Assembly (NCBI RefSeq): GCF_013116825.1
Contig: NZ_JABFNS010000004.1
Span: forward strand, 62,001-126,000
Direction of reading: 5' to 3'
DNA length: 64,000 nt
DNA from: Myxococcus xanthus
GTDB lineage: Bacteria; Myxococcota; Myxococcia; Myxococcales; Myxococcaceae
The notes under the pieces are model-generated. The model made no database searches and had not been told where the DNA came from. It saw only the letters and a list, made by a program, of their open reading frames with translations. The translations under genes and the position numbers were made by a program. Each line of letters opens with the position of its first letter. Position 1 is the first letter of the stretch. This document shows, piece after piece, positions 26,204 through 40,442 of this stretch.

Positions 26204-26219
26204 TACCTCCGGAGAGGTA
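26204..26219. promoter_or_regulatory. 16-bp inverted repeat (box 2), upstream of the LuxR-type gene
   Basis: TACCTCCGGAGAGGTA has 6-bp arms TACCTC/GAGGTA around 4 nt, the same arms and spacing as box 1. The following ~15 nt also resemble those after box 1 (both run into C-rich sequence ending CCCTTG), so the two may come from one duplicated stretch. It lies ~80 bp before the LuxR-type start on the minus strand, where an autoregulatory operator could sit. Confidence 0.45.
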
Positions 26220-26252
26220 GACGCTCCCCCTTGTGCCCGTGTTGGCCTGTCG

Positions 26253-26322
26253 CTATTCGAAGGGGCGCATGGCCAGATCCTCCGCTGCCTTGATGAAGGG
26301 GCGCAGCGGCTCTGCGTGCTCG
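26253..26322 (-). pseudogene. 3' remnant of a LysR-family regulator gene (copy A)
   Basis: On the minus strand about 23 codons ending in TAG read like the C terminus of a LysR substrate-binding domain (E-P-L-R-P-F-I-K-A-A-E-D-L-A). The DNA is clearly similar to 30519-30600. The rest of the gene is absent. Confidence 0.5.
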
Positions 26323-26375
26323 CCAGCGATAACTGGACGGAGGCTGCGAGGGCTTCGTGTCTCTTCGCGCGGAAG

Positions 26376-26474
26376 ATGAACGCGCGGTTCATCTCCAAGC
26401 TCAACTACGGCGCGGACTTCCGCCGGGCCACCTCGTCGCTCATCGCCATGCTCGACGAGGTCCCAGCCAGTACA
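26376..26474 (+). pseudogene. Fragment of unknown gene, copy 2 of a diverged pair
   Basis: 33 codons matching 24795-24893 with 20 identical residues and no gaps. The reading frame continues in both directions but similarity stops there. Unrecognised family. With the LysR remnant and the boxes it makes up the ~490-nt stretch between the LuxR-type gene and the nuclease gene, which holds no intact gene that I can support. Confidence 0.4.
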
Positions 26475-26565
26475 TCTCCCCTGCGTGTTTCGACGCGCTC
26501 GAACTCCGCGTCAGCCTCGCCGGATAGGCGAGGCCCCTCCGCGTCAGATCTCATGAAGCCAGTAC

Positions 26566-26581
26566 TACCACCCTGGAGGTA
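26566..26581. promoter_or_regulatory. 16-bp imperfect inverted repeat (box 3), upstream of the YhaO-like gene
   Basis: TACCACCCTGGAGGTA fits the TACC-N8-GGTA pattern of boxes 1 and 2 with one arm mismatch. It ends 36 nt before the YhaO-like ATG, a plausible operator position. No good ribosome site precedes that ATG (the upstream bases are CTTTTAA), so the promoter may be very close. Confidence 0.35.
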
Positions 26582-26617
26582 TGTGCGGCTCCGCGACAAA
26601 TCTGTACCGTCTTTTAA

Positions 26618-27745
26618 ATGGTCAGGATTCTTCATTCAGCGGATTGGCAGATGGGGCTCCGAGCCCGTCATGTGGCTCATGTCGCGGAGGACGTGCGGAA
26701 GGCGAGACTGGAGGCCGCGAGCAACGTCATCAGCGCGGCCAACCGGTCGAAGGTAGATGCCGTCGTCCTGGCGGGTGACATCTTCGAGCACAATATCGTC
26801 GAGGACCGTGTCGTCCATGCGGTCATCAAGGTGCTCGCGGGCTCTCTCGCGCCCGTGTACGTCCTGCCCGGCAACCACGATGCGCTGACGCCGGATGCCG
26901 TTTTCCGCCGGGCCTCCTGGAATCAGCGCCCGGATCACATCACCGTGCTGGATGGGAATGCGGCGGTGCCCATCCCGCACACCGATGCCGTGTTGCTCCC
27001 CGCGCCACTCCGCCAGAAGAAGGGTATGAAGGACCCCACCGCCGGCTGGGAGATGGCGTCCGGCCTGGACGCGATTCGCATCGGCGTGGCTCATGGCTCC
27101 CTGCGCATCGAAGGAAAGCACGCCGCGGACGACTTCCCCATCGCACTGGACGCGGCGGTCCGCGCTGGCCTCGACTACCTAGCCTTGGGGCACTGGCATG
27201 GGCAGTACGTCCATGACGTTCGTACGGCCTACTCGGGAGCCCACGAGACGACGAAGTTCGGTGAGGTGGGCTCGGGGCAGGCGCTGCTGGTGGAACTCTC
27301 GTCGCGGGGCGCCGTGCCCCGGCTGGAGCCGATTGCAACAGGGGCGCTGACCTGGAGGACGGTGGAGCTGGACCTGAGCCAGGGCCACGAGCCGGAGGTA
27401 GCTCGGGCTCGGGAGCTCGTGGCGCAGCTGGCGCGCCCCGAAAGGGCGCTGCTGCGCATTCACACCACGGGATTCTCTTCCGAGGACGCCTCATCAGGGT
27501 TGGATGCGTTCCGTGAGGAGCTTCAGGGGGGAGGGCTTCTTCATGTCTGCATCGAGCGCGAGGACGTACCACGCGCGAAGGCAGAGGGGCGCCTCGCGGA
27601 CATCGCAGGTTCGAGCAGTCTGATCTCCTCGTTACTGGATGGGCTGAACAAACCGGCCGCAGTTGGACCAGGTGCCACGCCGGAGCCCGTCAGGACCGCG
27701 GCCAGACAGTTGCTGTCAGAGCTGGTGATGGAGGTGTGGAAATGA
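26618..27745 (+). CDS. Metallophosphoesterase DNA nuclease, YhaO/SbcD (Mre11)-like
   Basis: 375 residues. Calcineurin-type phosphoesterase motifs are in order: HSADWQMG with Asp9, GDIFE (53-57), PGNHD (84-88), AHGS (~159), GHWHG (~190). The usual Asp-x-His of motif I is Asp-x-Gln here, a form I associate with the YhaO branch; metal binding may be altered. The C terminus is a capping domain. It should act with the next gene, whose start overlaps this stop by ATGA, as a Mre11-Rad50-type complex that processes DNA ends in the cytoplasm. The start lacks a clear ribosome site and lies in an AT-rich patch, so weak or leaderless translation is possible. Confidence 0.88.
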   Translation: MVRILHSADWQMGLRARHVAHVAEDVRKARLEAASNVISAANRSKVDAVVLAGDIFEHNIVEDRVVHAVIKVLAGSLAPVYVLPGNHDALTPDAVFRRASWNQRPDHITVLDGNAAVPIPHTDAVLLPAPLRQKKGMKDPTAGWEMASGLDAIRIGVAHGSLRIEGKHAADDFPIALDAAVRAGLDYLALGHWHGQYVHDVRTAYSGAHETTKFGEVGSGQALLVELSSRGAVPRLEPIATGALTWRTVELDLSQGHEPEVARARELVAQLARPERALLRIHTTGFSSEDASSGLDAFREELQGGGLLHVCIEREDVPRAKAEGRLADIAGSSSLISSLLDGLNKPAAVGPGATPEPVRTAARQLLSELVMEVWK

Positions 27746-30489
27746 TTTTGCGCAGGCTTTGCGTCCAGCACTTTCGCTGCTTCCGGAGCCCGGTGGATCT
27801 GCAAGGGCTGGGAACGGGCATCCATGTCATCCATGCGCCCAATGAGACGGGTAAGTCGAGCCTCATCCTGGCCGTCGCAAGGGCGCTGTTCGACCGCCAC
27901 TCCACGAAGGACCGAGAGATGAACCTGCTTCGTCCCTGGCAGACCAAGCTCTCTCCGCGAGTGAAGCTGGAGTTCGAGACGGCGGGGAAGCGCTACCGGC
28001 TTGAGAAGGCTTTCCTGGACGACGCCAGTAGCGTCCTGGATGAGTGGACGGGGAGTCGGTTCGAGCGGCTCGCTGAATCGCAAGAGGCGGATGCGTTGCT
28101 CCGAGGCTTCCTTGTCTCCAGCGTGCCCGGAAACGGCGTGACGAAGGTGGGCAACTGGGGCTTGGCCCGGTTGCTCTGGCTGAATCAGTCGGAAGAGCGC
28201 TACGACCTGCCCGGCCTCGATACACCGCTCAAGGCCCGCCTCCTGGAGACGGTTGGAGTCGCCGCCCTGAGCAACGAGGAACAGTCCCTCCTGAAGGCAA
28301 TGGAGGGGGCCTATCGCCGGTTCTTCACGCCCAAGACGGGAAAGCTCGTCACCGGAAGCGACCTCGATCGTGAGGGTGCTCGCATGCGGGAGTTGCGCGA
28401 GGAGGCAGCTCGGCTGACTCAGCGGTTGGCGGAGATCGAGCAGCTTGCCAGCGAGAGCATGGACCTCGGCCAGAAGCAGCTCTCCCTGGCGGAGGAACGG
28501 AGGACCTATGAGCAGCGGCTCGCTAGCTTGCACGAGCGCATCGCGGAGGAGGAGAAGCTGGAGCAGCAGGCGGCGCTCCGGGAGAAGGACGTCGAGCGTC
28601 AACGAAAAGAGTGGCAGTCGCTGGACCAGAAGCAGCGAGAGCTTCTCGCGCTCCAGCAGAAGGTGGTCCAGCAGGAGGACCTGCTGGCTCGCAACGAGCC
28701 CGCCTTGCAGGAGGCCCAGGGTCTCGTCCGGCGCGCCGAGGACGGGGCTCGCGAAGCACGCGAGCGACACAAGGCTCAGCAGGGGGAAATGGAACTGGCG
28801 GAGCAGCGCGTGGAACGAGGACGACTCCTCGAAGATGCGCGCGCTTCCCTGGCGGAGCAGCGGAAGCTGGACGGGCTCGTCAAGCAGGGGACGCGGGTGG
28901 AGACGTCGGTGGAGAATGCCCGACGCAAGACTGCGGGACTGAAGGCGCTTCCAGATGCAGAGGTGAAGCGCGCCGAGGAGGTGCAGCGCAAGCTGACTCA
29001 GGCCCTGGACAGGCTGGACGCACAGGGGGTCGAGGTCTCCTTCACGGCCGAGGGCCCGCAGCGCATCGAGTGGGAGGCCCAGGGACACACCACACCGCAC
29101 AAGCTCACCAGCGAGGAGCAGAAGGTCTTTTCGGGGGTGCGCGCTGGTGCACTGCGCATCAAGGGAGTGGGCGAAGTCCGCGTGCGTACCGCGGCCGAGG
29201 AGATTGGCAAGCTCGAAGCGGAGGTCGAGAAGCACCGGAAGGATCTGGCGCGCCGCCTCCATGAGCACGGAGTCGATGATGTGGTGGGCCTGCGCGCGGC
29301 CTGGGCGTCCCAGCAGGCCGCGCTTCAGGAGCTGTCGAAGTACGAGGAGGCACGGAGCCAGTTCTTGGAGGACAACAAAGTCGAGAGCGTCGAGGTGCTC
29401 AGGGAACAGCAGCGTGAGCAGGCACGGAAGACGGGGGCACTAAGTGCCCAGCTCAATCTTTCGCGGGAGGAGCTACAGACCCACCCATTTCCCGAACTAA
29501 AGGCGCTGACGGAGGAACTCAAGGCCCGCAGGCAGGAGGTGAAGGCCCGGGACAAGGCGCGGGAGGAGGCGGAAGGGGCTCTCCGGAAGGCAGAGCAGCA
29601 CCTGAAGGTCGTCACTCAGGGGCGCAATTCCGCGCAGGCTGCGGCCCAGGCGCTGGGCTTGGAGCTGAAGACCCAGCTCAACACCCTGGGCTTGTCGCTC
29701 GAAGGGCTGGGCGCGGAGGTAGAGCGGGGGGAGGCGGAGCTGAACCGTCTGGAGAACATGGTCAAGGGGCTCCGAGCGCAACTTCCCAGGCTGGAGGCAC
29801 GCGCCACGGTCGAACGGAAGAAGCTGCAGGACACATTGGAGCGGATTGGAGACGAGGAGAAGAAGAACCAGGAGAAGCGCATCCGGGCGCAGGCGTTGCT
29901 CGAGCAGGCGGCTGCGGACGGTCTGTACTCGCGGCTCTGCGAGGCGGAGGAGAAGCTGGCGCTGGCGGAAGCCGCGTTCCAGCGACTGGAGACACGGGCC
30001 CGGGCCGCGGAGAGCCTCCGCGCCATGTCCCAGGCCTGGCAGGACCAGGTGACCCAGACGTTCCTGGCGCCCATCGAGCAGGAGATCCACTCCCGCCTTG
30101 CGTATATCCGTGGAGGAGGGCGGTCCGAGCAAATCTTGCTGGACGCGGAGTTCAGCGAGGCACGGTTGCAGACGGCGGGGGGCCCCTGGCCGCTGGAGGG
30201 CTTCTCGTGGGGGATGCGGGAGCAGACCCTGTTCACTTTGAGGCTGGCGCTCGGGGAACTGCTGGCCAGAAAAGGGCCGCGGCCGGAGCCACAGCTCGTC
30301 GTCCTCGACGACGCACTGGTGAACACGGACGCGGCCCGGCACCAGCGCGCCCTAGAGGTCATCGAGAGCGCAGGGGACACGTTGCAGATTCTCATCCTCA
30401 CTGCCTTCCCGGAGCGCTACCGGACTCTCCGGGGCGTGAAGGAGTTCGACCTGAGGGCCCTGGCTCAGGCGTCCTTGCCGTCTTCCTGA
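27742..30489 (+). CDS. AAA ATPase, YhaN/SbcC (Rad50)-like, DNA repair
   Basis: 915 residues from the ATG at 27742, which overlaps the nuclease stop; a GTG two codons earlier is less likely. A Rad50/SMC layout is visible: N-terminal half-ATPase with Walker A (APNETGKSS, ~33-41), a long charged coiled coil (~215-790, Glu/Lys/Gln/Arg rich), then a C-terminal half with an ABC signature-like region (~823, GMREQTLF) and Walker B (LVVLDDALVNTD, ~853). I see no CxxC zinc hook in the coil, as is usual for YhaN-type proteins. It should fold head-to-tail, bind DNA and gate the YhaO-like nuclease in an ATP-dependent way. Confidence 0.9.
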   Translation: MILRRLCVQHFRCFRSPVDLQGLGTGIHVIHAPNETGKSSLILAVARALFDRHSTKDREMNLLRPWQTKLSPRVKLEFETAGKRYRLEKAFLDDASSVLDEWTGSRFERLAESQEADALLRGFLVSSVPGNGVTKVGNWGLARLLWLNQSEERYDLPGLDTPLKARLLETVGVAALSNEEQSLLKAMEGAYRRFFTPKTGKLVTGSDLDREGARMRELREEAARLTQRLAEIEQLASESMDLGQKQLSLAEERRTYEQRLASLHERIAEEEKLEQQAALREKDVERQRKEWQSLDQKQRELLALQQKVVQQEDLLARNEPALQEAQGLVRRAEDGAREARERHKAQQGEMELAEQRVERGRLLEDARASLAEQRKLDGLVKQGTRVETSVENARRKTAGLKALPDAEVKRAEEVQRKLTQALDRLDAQGVEVSFTAEGPQRIEWEAQGHTTPHKLTSEEQKVFSGVRAGALRIKGVGEVRVRTAAEEIGKLEAEVEKHRKDLARRLHEHGVDDVVGLRAAWASQQAALQELSKYEEARSQFLEDNKVESVEVLREQQREQARKTGALSAQLNLSREELQTHPFPELKALTEELKARRQEVKARDKAREEAEGALRKAEQHLKVVTQGRNSAQAAAQALGLELKTQLNTLGLSLEGLGAEVERGEAELNRLENMVKGLRAQLPRLEARATVERKKLQDTLERIGDEEKKNQEKRIRAQALLEQAAADGLYSRLCEAEEKLALAEAAFQRLETRARAAESLRAMSQAWQDQVTQTFLAPIEQEIHSRLAYIRGGGRSEQILLDAEFSEARLQTAGGPWPLEGFSWGMREQTLFTLRLALGELLARKGPRPEPQLVVLDDALVNTDAARHQRALEVIESAGDTLQILILTAFPERYRTLRGVKEFDLRALAQASLPSS

Positions 30490-30535
30490 CCCGAAAGCAA
30501 GTCATTCAACCCCGCTCGCCCGTGCTGACCTGTCG

Positions 30536-30677
30536 CTAGTCGAAGGCGCGCACGGCCAGCTCCTTCGCCATCTCGACGAAGAGGCGCAGCGGCTCGGAGC
30601 GCTGCGCACGGCTGGGGTAGAAGAGAAAGAAGCTAGGGCCCTCGTCGAAGCCCTCGGCCACGACATCCACGAAACAA
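30536..30677 (-). pseudogene. 3' remnant of a LysR-family regulator gene (copy B)
   Basis: About 46 codons on the minus strand ending in TAG read like a LysR C terminus (V-V-A-E-G-F-D-E-G-P-S-F-F-L-F-Y-P, then SRAQRSEPLRLFVEMAKEL). No start, no helix-turn-helix and no upstream part are present. It abuts an alcohol dehydrogenase remnant and resembles the fragment at 26253-26322. Confidence 0.7.
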
Positions 30678-30678
30678 C

Positions 30679-30753
30679 GAGGCCTACGAGCGGGTGCTCA
30701 AGAGAGATGTCCGCTACCGCTTCGTCATCGACATTGCGAGCCTGAAGGCCTGA
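30679..30753 (+). pseudogene. 3' remnant of a zinc-type alcohol dehydrogenase gene
   Basis: 24 codons plus TGA read EAYERVLKRDVRYRFVIDIA then SLKA, the usual C-terminal end of NAD(P)-dependent alcohol/aldehyde reductases of the YahK type. All catalytic and cofactor-binding parts are missing. It directly follows the LysR remnant in the opposite orientation. Confidence 0.65.
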
Positions 30754-30902
30754 CACGCGCGTCCGCTGCCAGTTCTCCCCCCGACGTTCCGTGAACCACT
30801 CCGCGACACCGAACGCGCCATGCCCTGGCTGCGCTCGAAGGCACACCGCATCCCCATCTCCTTTCCCGCTCGGCGGAACTCAGCGGCCAGGCGGCACCCG
30901 GG

Positions 30903-31124
30903 GTGTCGTCCGGGCAGGCCATGGCCGCCATGCAGGAACGGGCCGCGCAGGTGTTGCCACCGGGCACGAGCAACGTGGTGCCACTCATTCTGGCCAAGGG
31001 CGCTGGAGCGGCGGCACGCAACAGCCTGGCCACGGCCGTCCTCGGCGACATGTTGGTTGTCCACCGTGGTCATCCGGGTCTTCATCCCCAGCCTGTACGT
31101 GCTCACGCAGAAGCTGCGCGGTGA
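30903..31124 (+). pseudogene. Decayed RND efflux pump gene (AcrB/MexB-type), internally deleted and frameshifted
   Basis: The first 23 codons resemble the periplasmic SSGQAMAAMQE...LPPG segment of RND pumps. The frame then jumps to PLILAKGAGAAARNSLATAV and GDML, a segment near the C terminus, so the intervening part is deleted. After that the match continues in another frame (STVVIRVFIPSLYVLTQKLR), the last membrane helix. Two lesions in ~220 nt mark this as dead. The flanking 30754-30902 and 31125-31369 hold no gene I can support. Confidence 0.7.
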
Positions 31125-31369
31125 AAATCCAGGTGCCAGCGAGATGACGAGGATGAGGAGCAGTCCTCGGAGCATGCGCATCCATGACGCGTGCCTTCCC
31201 ACGACGTCACCGCGGTTGCTCGCCGCGTCGGGGCGGTCGAGCAGCGCGTCGGATTCTTCAGCGTGCCTTCAAGGCCTATCGCCGCATCGGCGTGTAGTCG
31301 CGGGCGATGGCGGTGCGTACTTCTCTTCGTAGACGCGGGACGCTGCGTCCCGAAGCCAGGAGAATGAAG

Positions 31370-32110
31370 ATGTCGAACATTCAAGGGAAGGTCGTCGTCA
31401 TCACGGGGGCCAGCAGCGGGCTGGGCGAGGAGACCGCCCGCCACCTCGCTTCCCGTGGCGCGAAGGTGTTCCTCGGCGCGCGGCGAACGGACAGGCTCGC
31501 CGCCGTTGTGGCGGACATCGAGCGGGGAGGGGGCCAGGCGAGTGCCCGTGCGGTGGATGTCACGAAGCGAGCCGAGGTCACGGCGTTCATCCAGGCCGCG
31601 GTCGACAGGTTCGGACGCATCGACGTCCTGGTGAACAATGCGGGCCTGATGTCGCTCGCGCCGGTGGCGAAGACGCTGGTGGACGAGTGGGACCGGATGG
31701 TCGACACCAACATCAAGGGTGTCCTCTACGGCATCGCCGCGGCGCTCCCGGTGTTCCAGCGGCAGAACAGCGGCCACTTCATCAACATCTCCTCAGTGGC
31801 GGGGCACAAGGTCAGCATGGGGGCCGCGGTGTACGCCGGCACCAAGTTCGCTGTGCGCGCCATCTCTGAAGGTCTGCGACAGGAGGTGGGTGGTTCCATC
31901 CGCACGACCATCATCTCCCCGGGGGCGGTGCAGTCGGAGCTGCCGATGGGGAGCTCGGACCCGGAGACCGCCGCCAGCGTGAAGGAGATGTACCAGCAGT
32001 TGGCGATTCCCGCGGACTCCGTCGCGAGGGCCATCGCCTTCGCCATCGAGCAACCCGCCGACGTGGACATCAACGAGGTACTGCTGCGTCCCACGAAGCA
32101 GGTGCTGTGA
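31370..32110 (+). CDS. Short-chain dehydrogenase/reductase (classical SDR)
   Basis: 246 residues from the ATG at 31370, chosen because AGGAGA lies 6 nt before it and the SDR fold starts at once ([15 protein letters not shown]). The cofactor motif TGASSGLG, the NNAG motif, the catalytic Ser in INISSVAG and the YAGTK Tyr/Lys pair are all present. The fingerprint suggests NADP(H) (GARRTDRL after strand 2). It reduces or oxidises a small carbonyl/alcohol; substrate unknown. It is isolated, next to decayed LysR and dehydrogenase fragments, and its 3' end faces the eCIS ATPase gene. The 57 nt between the two stop codons hold no clear terminator. Confidence 0.92.
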   Translation: MSNIQGKVVVITGASSGLGEETARHLASRGAKVFLGARRTDRLAAVVADIERGGGQASARAVDVTKRAEVTAFIQAAVDRFGRIDVLVNNAGLMSLAPVAKTLVDEWDRMVDTNIKGVLYGIAAALPVFQRQNSGHFINISSVAGHKVSMGAAVYAGTKFAVRAISEGLRQEVGGSIRTTIISPGAVQSELPMGSSDPETAASVKEMYQQLAIPADSVARAIAFAIEQPADVDINEVLLRPTKQVL

Positions 32111-32167
32111 GTCCTCACACCAGAATCGAAAAGGTGATGAGCAGAAGGGGCCGGGTGGACTGCCACG

Positions 32168-34137
32168 CTAGCGGCGCCAGGGGTCGCGGGCGCCGTCAGC
32201 GGAGCCCAGGGGCGTGGTGCGGAGTTCAGAGGGGGGCTCGCGGCCCTGCTTCCGGTACTCATGCACGAGCGCCTCGATGATGTCCGGTGGTTGGATGGCG
32301 CGACCCGCCTCACGCGCGATGAGCGCGGCCGTCAGCACCACGTTGCGAATCTGCCCTCCGGCCAGGTCCGCCGTCGCCGCCAGTCGGTTCAACTCCTTGG
32401 CGGGGAGTTCGTGCGCCATGCCCAGATGCGTGGTCCAGAGCGCGCGCCGCTCGGAGGGGCCGGGCAGGGTGAAGTCGATGATGGCATCGAGGCGGCGCGT
32501 AAAGGCTGAATCGAACCGGCTCTTGCTGTTGCTGGTCAGGATGGCCACGCCGTCGAAGGCCTCGATTCGCTGGAGCAGGTAGTTCGTCTGTGCGTTGGCG
32601 AAGCGGTCGTTCGAGTCCTTCACGTCGGTGCGCTTGGCGAAGAGCGAATCCGCTTCATCGAAGAGCAGCACCAGGTCGGCATGCTCGGCCCGCGCGAAGA
32701 GCTGCGAGAGGTTCTTCTCCGTCTCGCCGATGTACTTGCTCGTCACGGACGCCAGGTCCACGCGGTAGAGCGGCAGTCCGAGTTTCGTGGCCAGCCATCC
32801 CGCGGCGAGCGTCTTGCCCGTGCCCGACGCCCCCATGAAGAGTGCCCGGACACCCGCGCGATAGCGCACTGTCGCGGAGGGGCCCAGGCCGTGGACCAGA
32901 TCGTCCCGCGCGCGGCACCGCGCCAGGAGGAGCTCCAGTTCTCGTTTCACCTGGGGCACGAGGACGATGGCGTCGTCGTGGATGGCGTCCATCAAGGGCT
33001 CCGCGAGCGTGCTCATGCCCTCGGATTCCGCCTCCCAGGCCGCCGCGAGCACGTCTTGCAACTCGGGCGCCTGCCGCCCGTCCAGCTCCGCCTTCTGCCG
33101 GGCCAGCCGGCCAAGCTGGGCAATCCGCCCTGCGCCCTGACGGTGCCGTCGGGCCAGCTCCTCGGCGAGGTCCGGTGCGCCCAGTGAGGACTCCCACAGC
33201 GCCCGCCGTTCCTCGCTGGGAGGTCGCGGAACGGACCAGCGCAACACCGCGCGGTCCGCCGCGTCGAGCGTGCCCTCGGGGCCGGTGATGGCTAGCACGG
33301 GGCCGTCGTAGTACGGCACGTTGGGAATCACCTTCCGTTCGCCGGGCGCGAGGTCGTGGACATGAATGGGAAGCAGTCCTCGCTGAATCAGGAAGGGCCC
33401 CAATCCCCGCTGTAGCTCTGCTCCGAGGAAGAGAGGGGCTCGTCCGAGCGTCATGGCGACCGCCGCCGCCACGGTGCGGGTCTCAGAAACCGACGTGCCG
33501 CGCAGCACGAGCGTCGACCGAGGCGAGCCTGCGAGAAAGCGCGCATGCCGGTGCACGCCATCCATGAGGGAGGGAGGCAGCGGTACATCCATGAGGTGGG
33601 CCGAGCCGAGCGTTGCCCCAGGCCAGGTGACGTCGTGCTCGGACAGCGCCAGGAGGAGCGGCAGCGGCATGGCCAGCGTCTGCTCGCACAGCGGCAGGTC
33701 CTCCCGGAGGCGCGTCAGCAGTCCACTGCCCAGGGCCGCTCCGGCGGTGAGGAGGCGCAGGGCCTCCTGGTCTCCGGAAGCAGCCGGCGCCAGCGCGCTG
33801 GAAACCAGTCCCAACGTTGGCCGGGAGGCCCCCACGGGTGTTTGAAGGTACGCGACGGCACGGCCCACCATCGGGTCCTCCTCGACGGCGGCGACCAGGG
33901 CCACTGCCAGGAGCTCCACCAGGGAGAGCCCGAGCGCTTCGCCAAGCATGACGAGTCCGGCATCCTCGGAGCCCGGACGTGTGCGGCGCTCCCGTGCGCG
34001 AGCGACCCAGTCCCGCCCCGTTGCATCCAGGTGCTGTCGCAGGAAGCGCAGCTCGATGGCCTCTCCATCCCCCGCGCCCTCTTGGGTGAGGGCCAACGCC
34101 GCGAGGACCGTGGTGCGAAGGGGCAGGGAGGGCGTCG

Positions 34138-34141
<4 letters not shown>
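32168..34141 (-). CDS. eCIS AAA+ ATPase (Afp15/Pvc15-like)
   Basis: 657 residues, ATGA-coupled to the preceding gene and last in the eCIS set. The N-terminal ~400 residues form an extended domain with a degenerate ATPase-like half. The C-terminal half is a full AAA+ module: Walker A GASGTGKT (~435), Walker B LVLLFDEAD (~487), sensor ILTSNSKS and arginine fingers in AFTRRLD. eCIS and related tail-like particles carry such an ATPase (Pvc15/Afp15), thought to help assembly or effector loading in the cytoplasm. The similarity to the family is strong; the exact role is not settled even in studied systems. Confidence 0.9.

Positions 34142-40442
<6,301 letters not shown>

Noticed and set aside
30714-31202. 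Minus-strand frame starting with a signal-peptide-like stretch (MRMLRGLLLILVISLAPGF)
   Set aside because: The rest has no family character and overlaps the decayed RND gene; the hydrophobic start is the reverse reading of a membrane-helix remnant.
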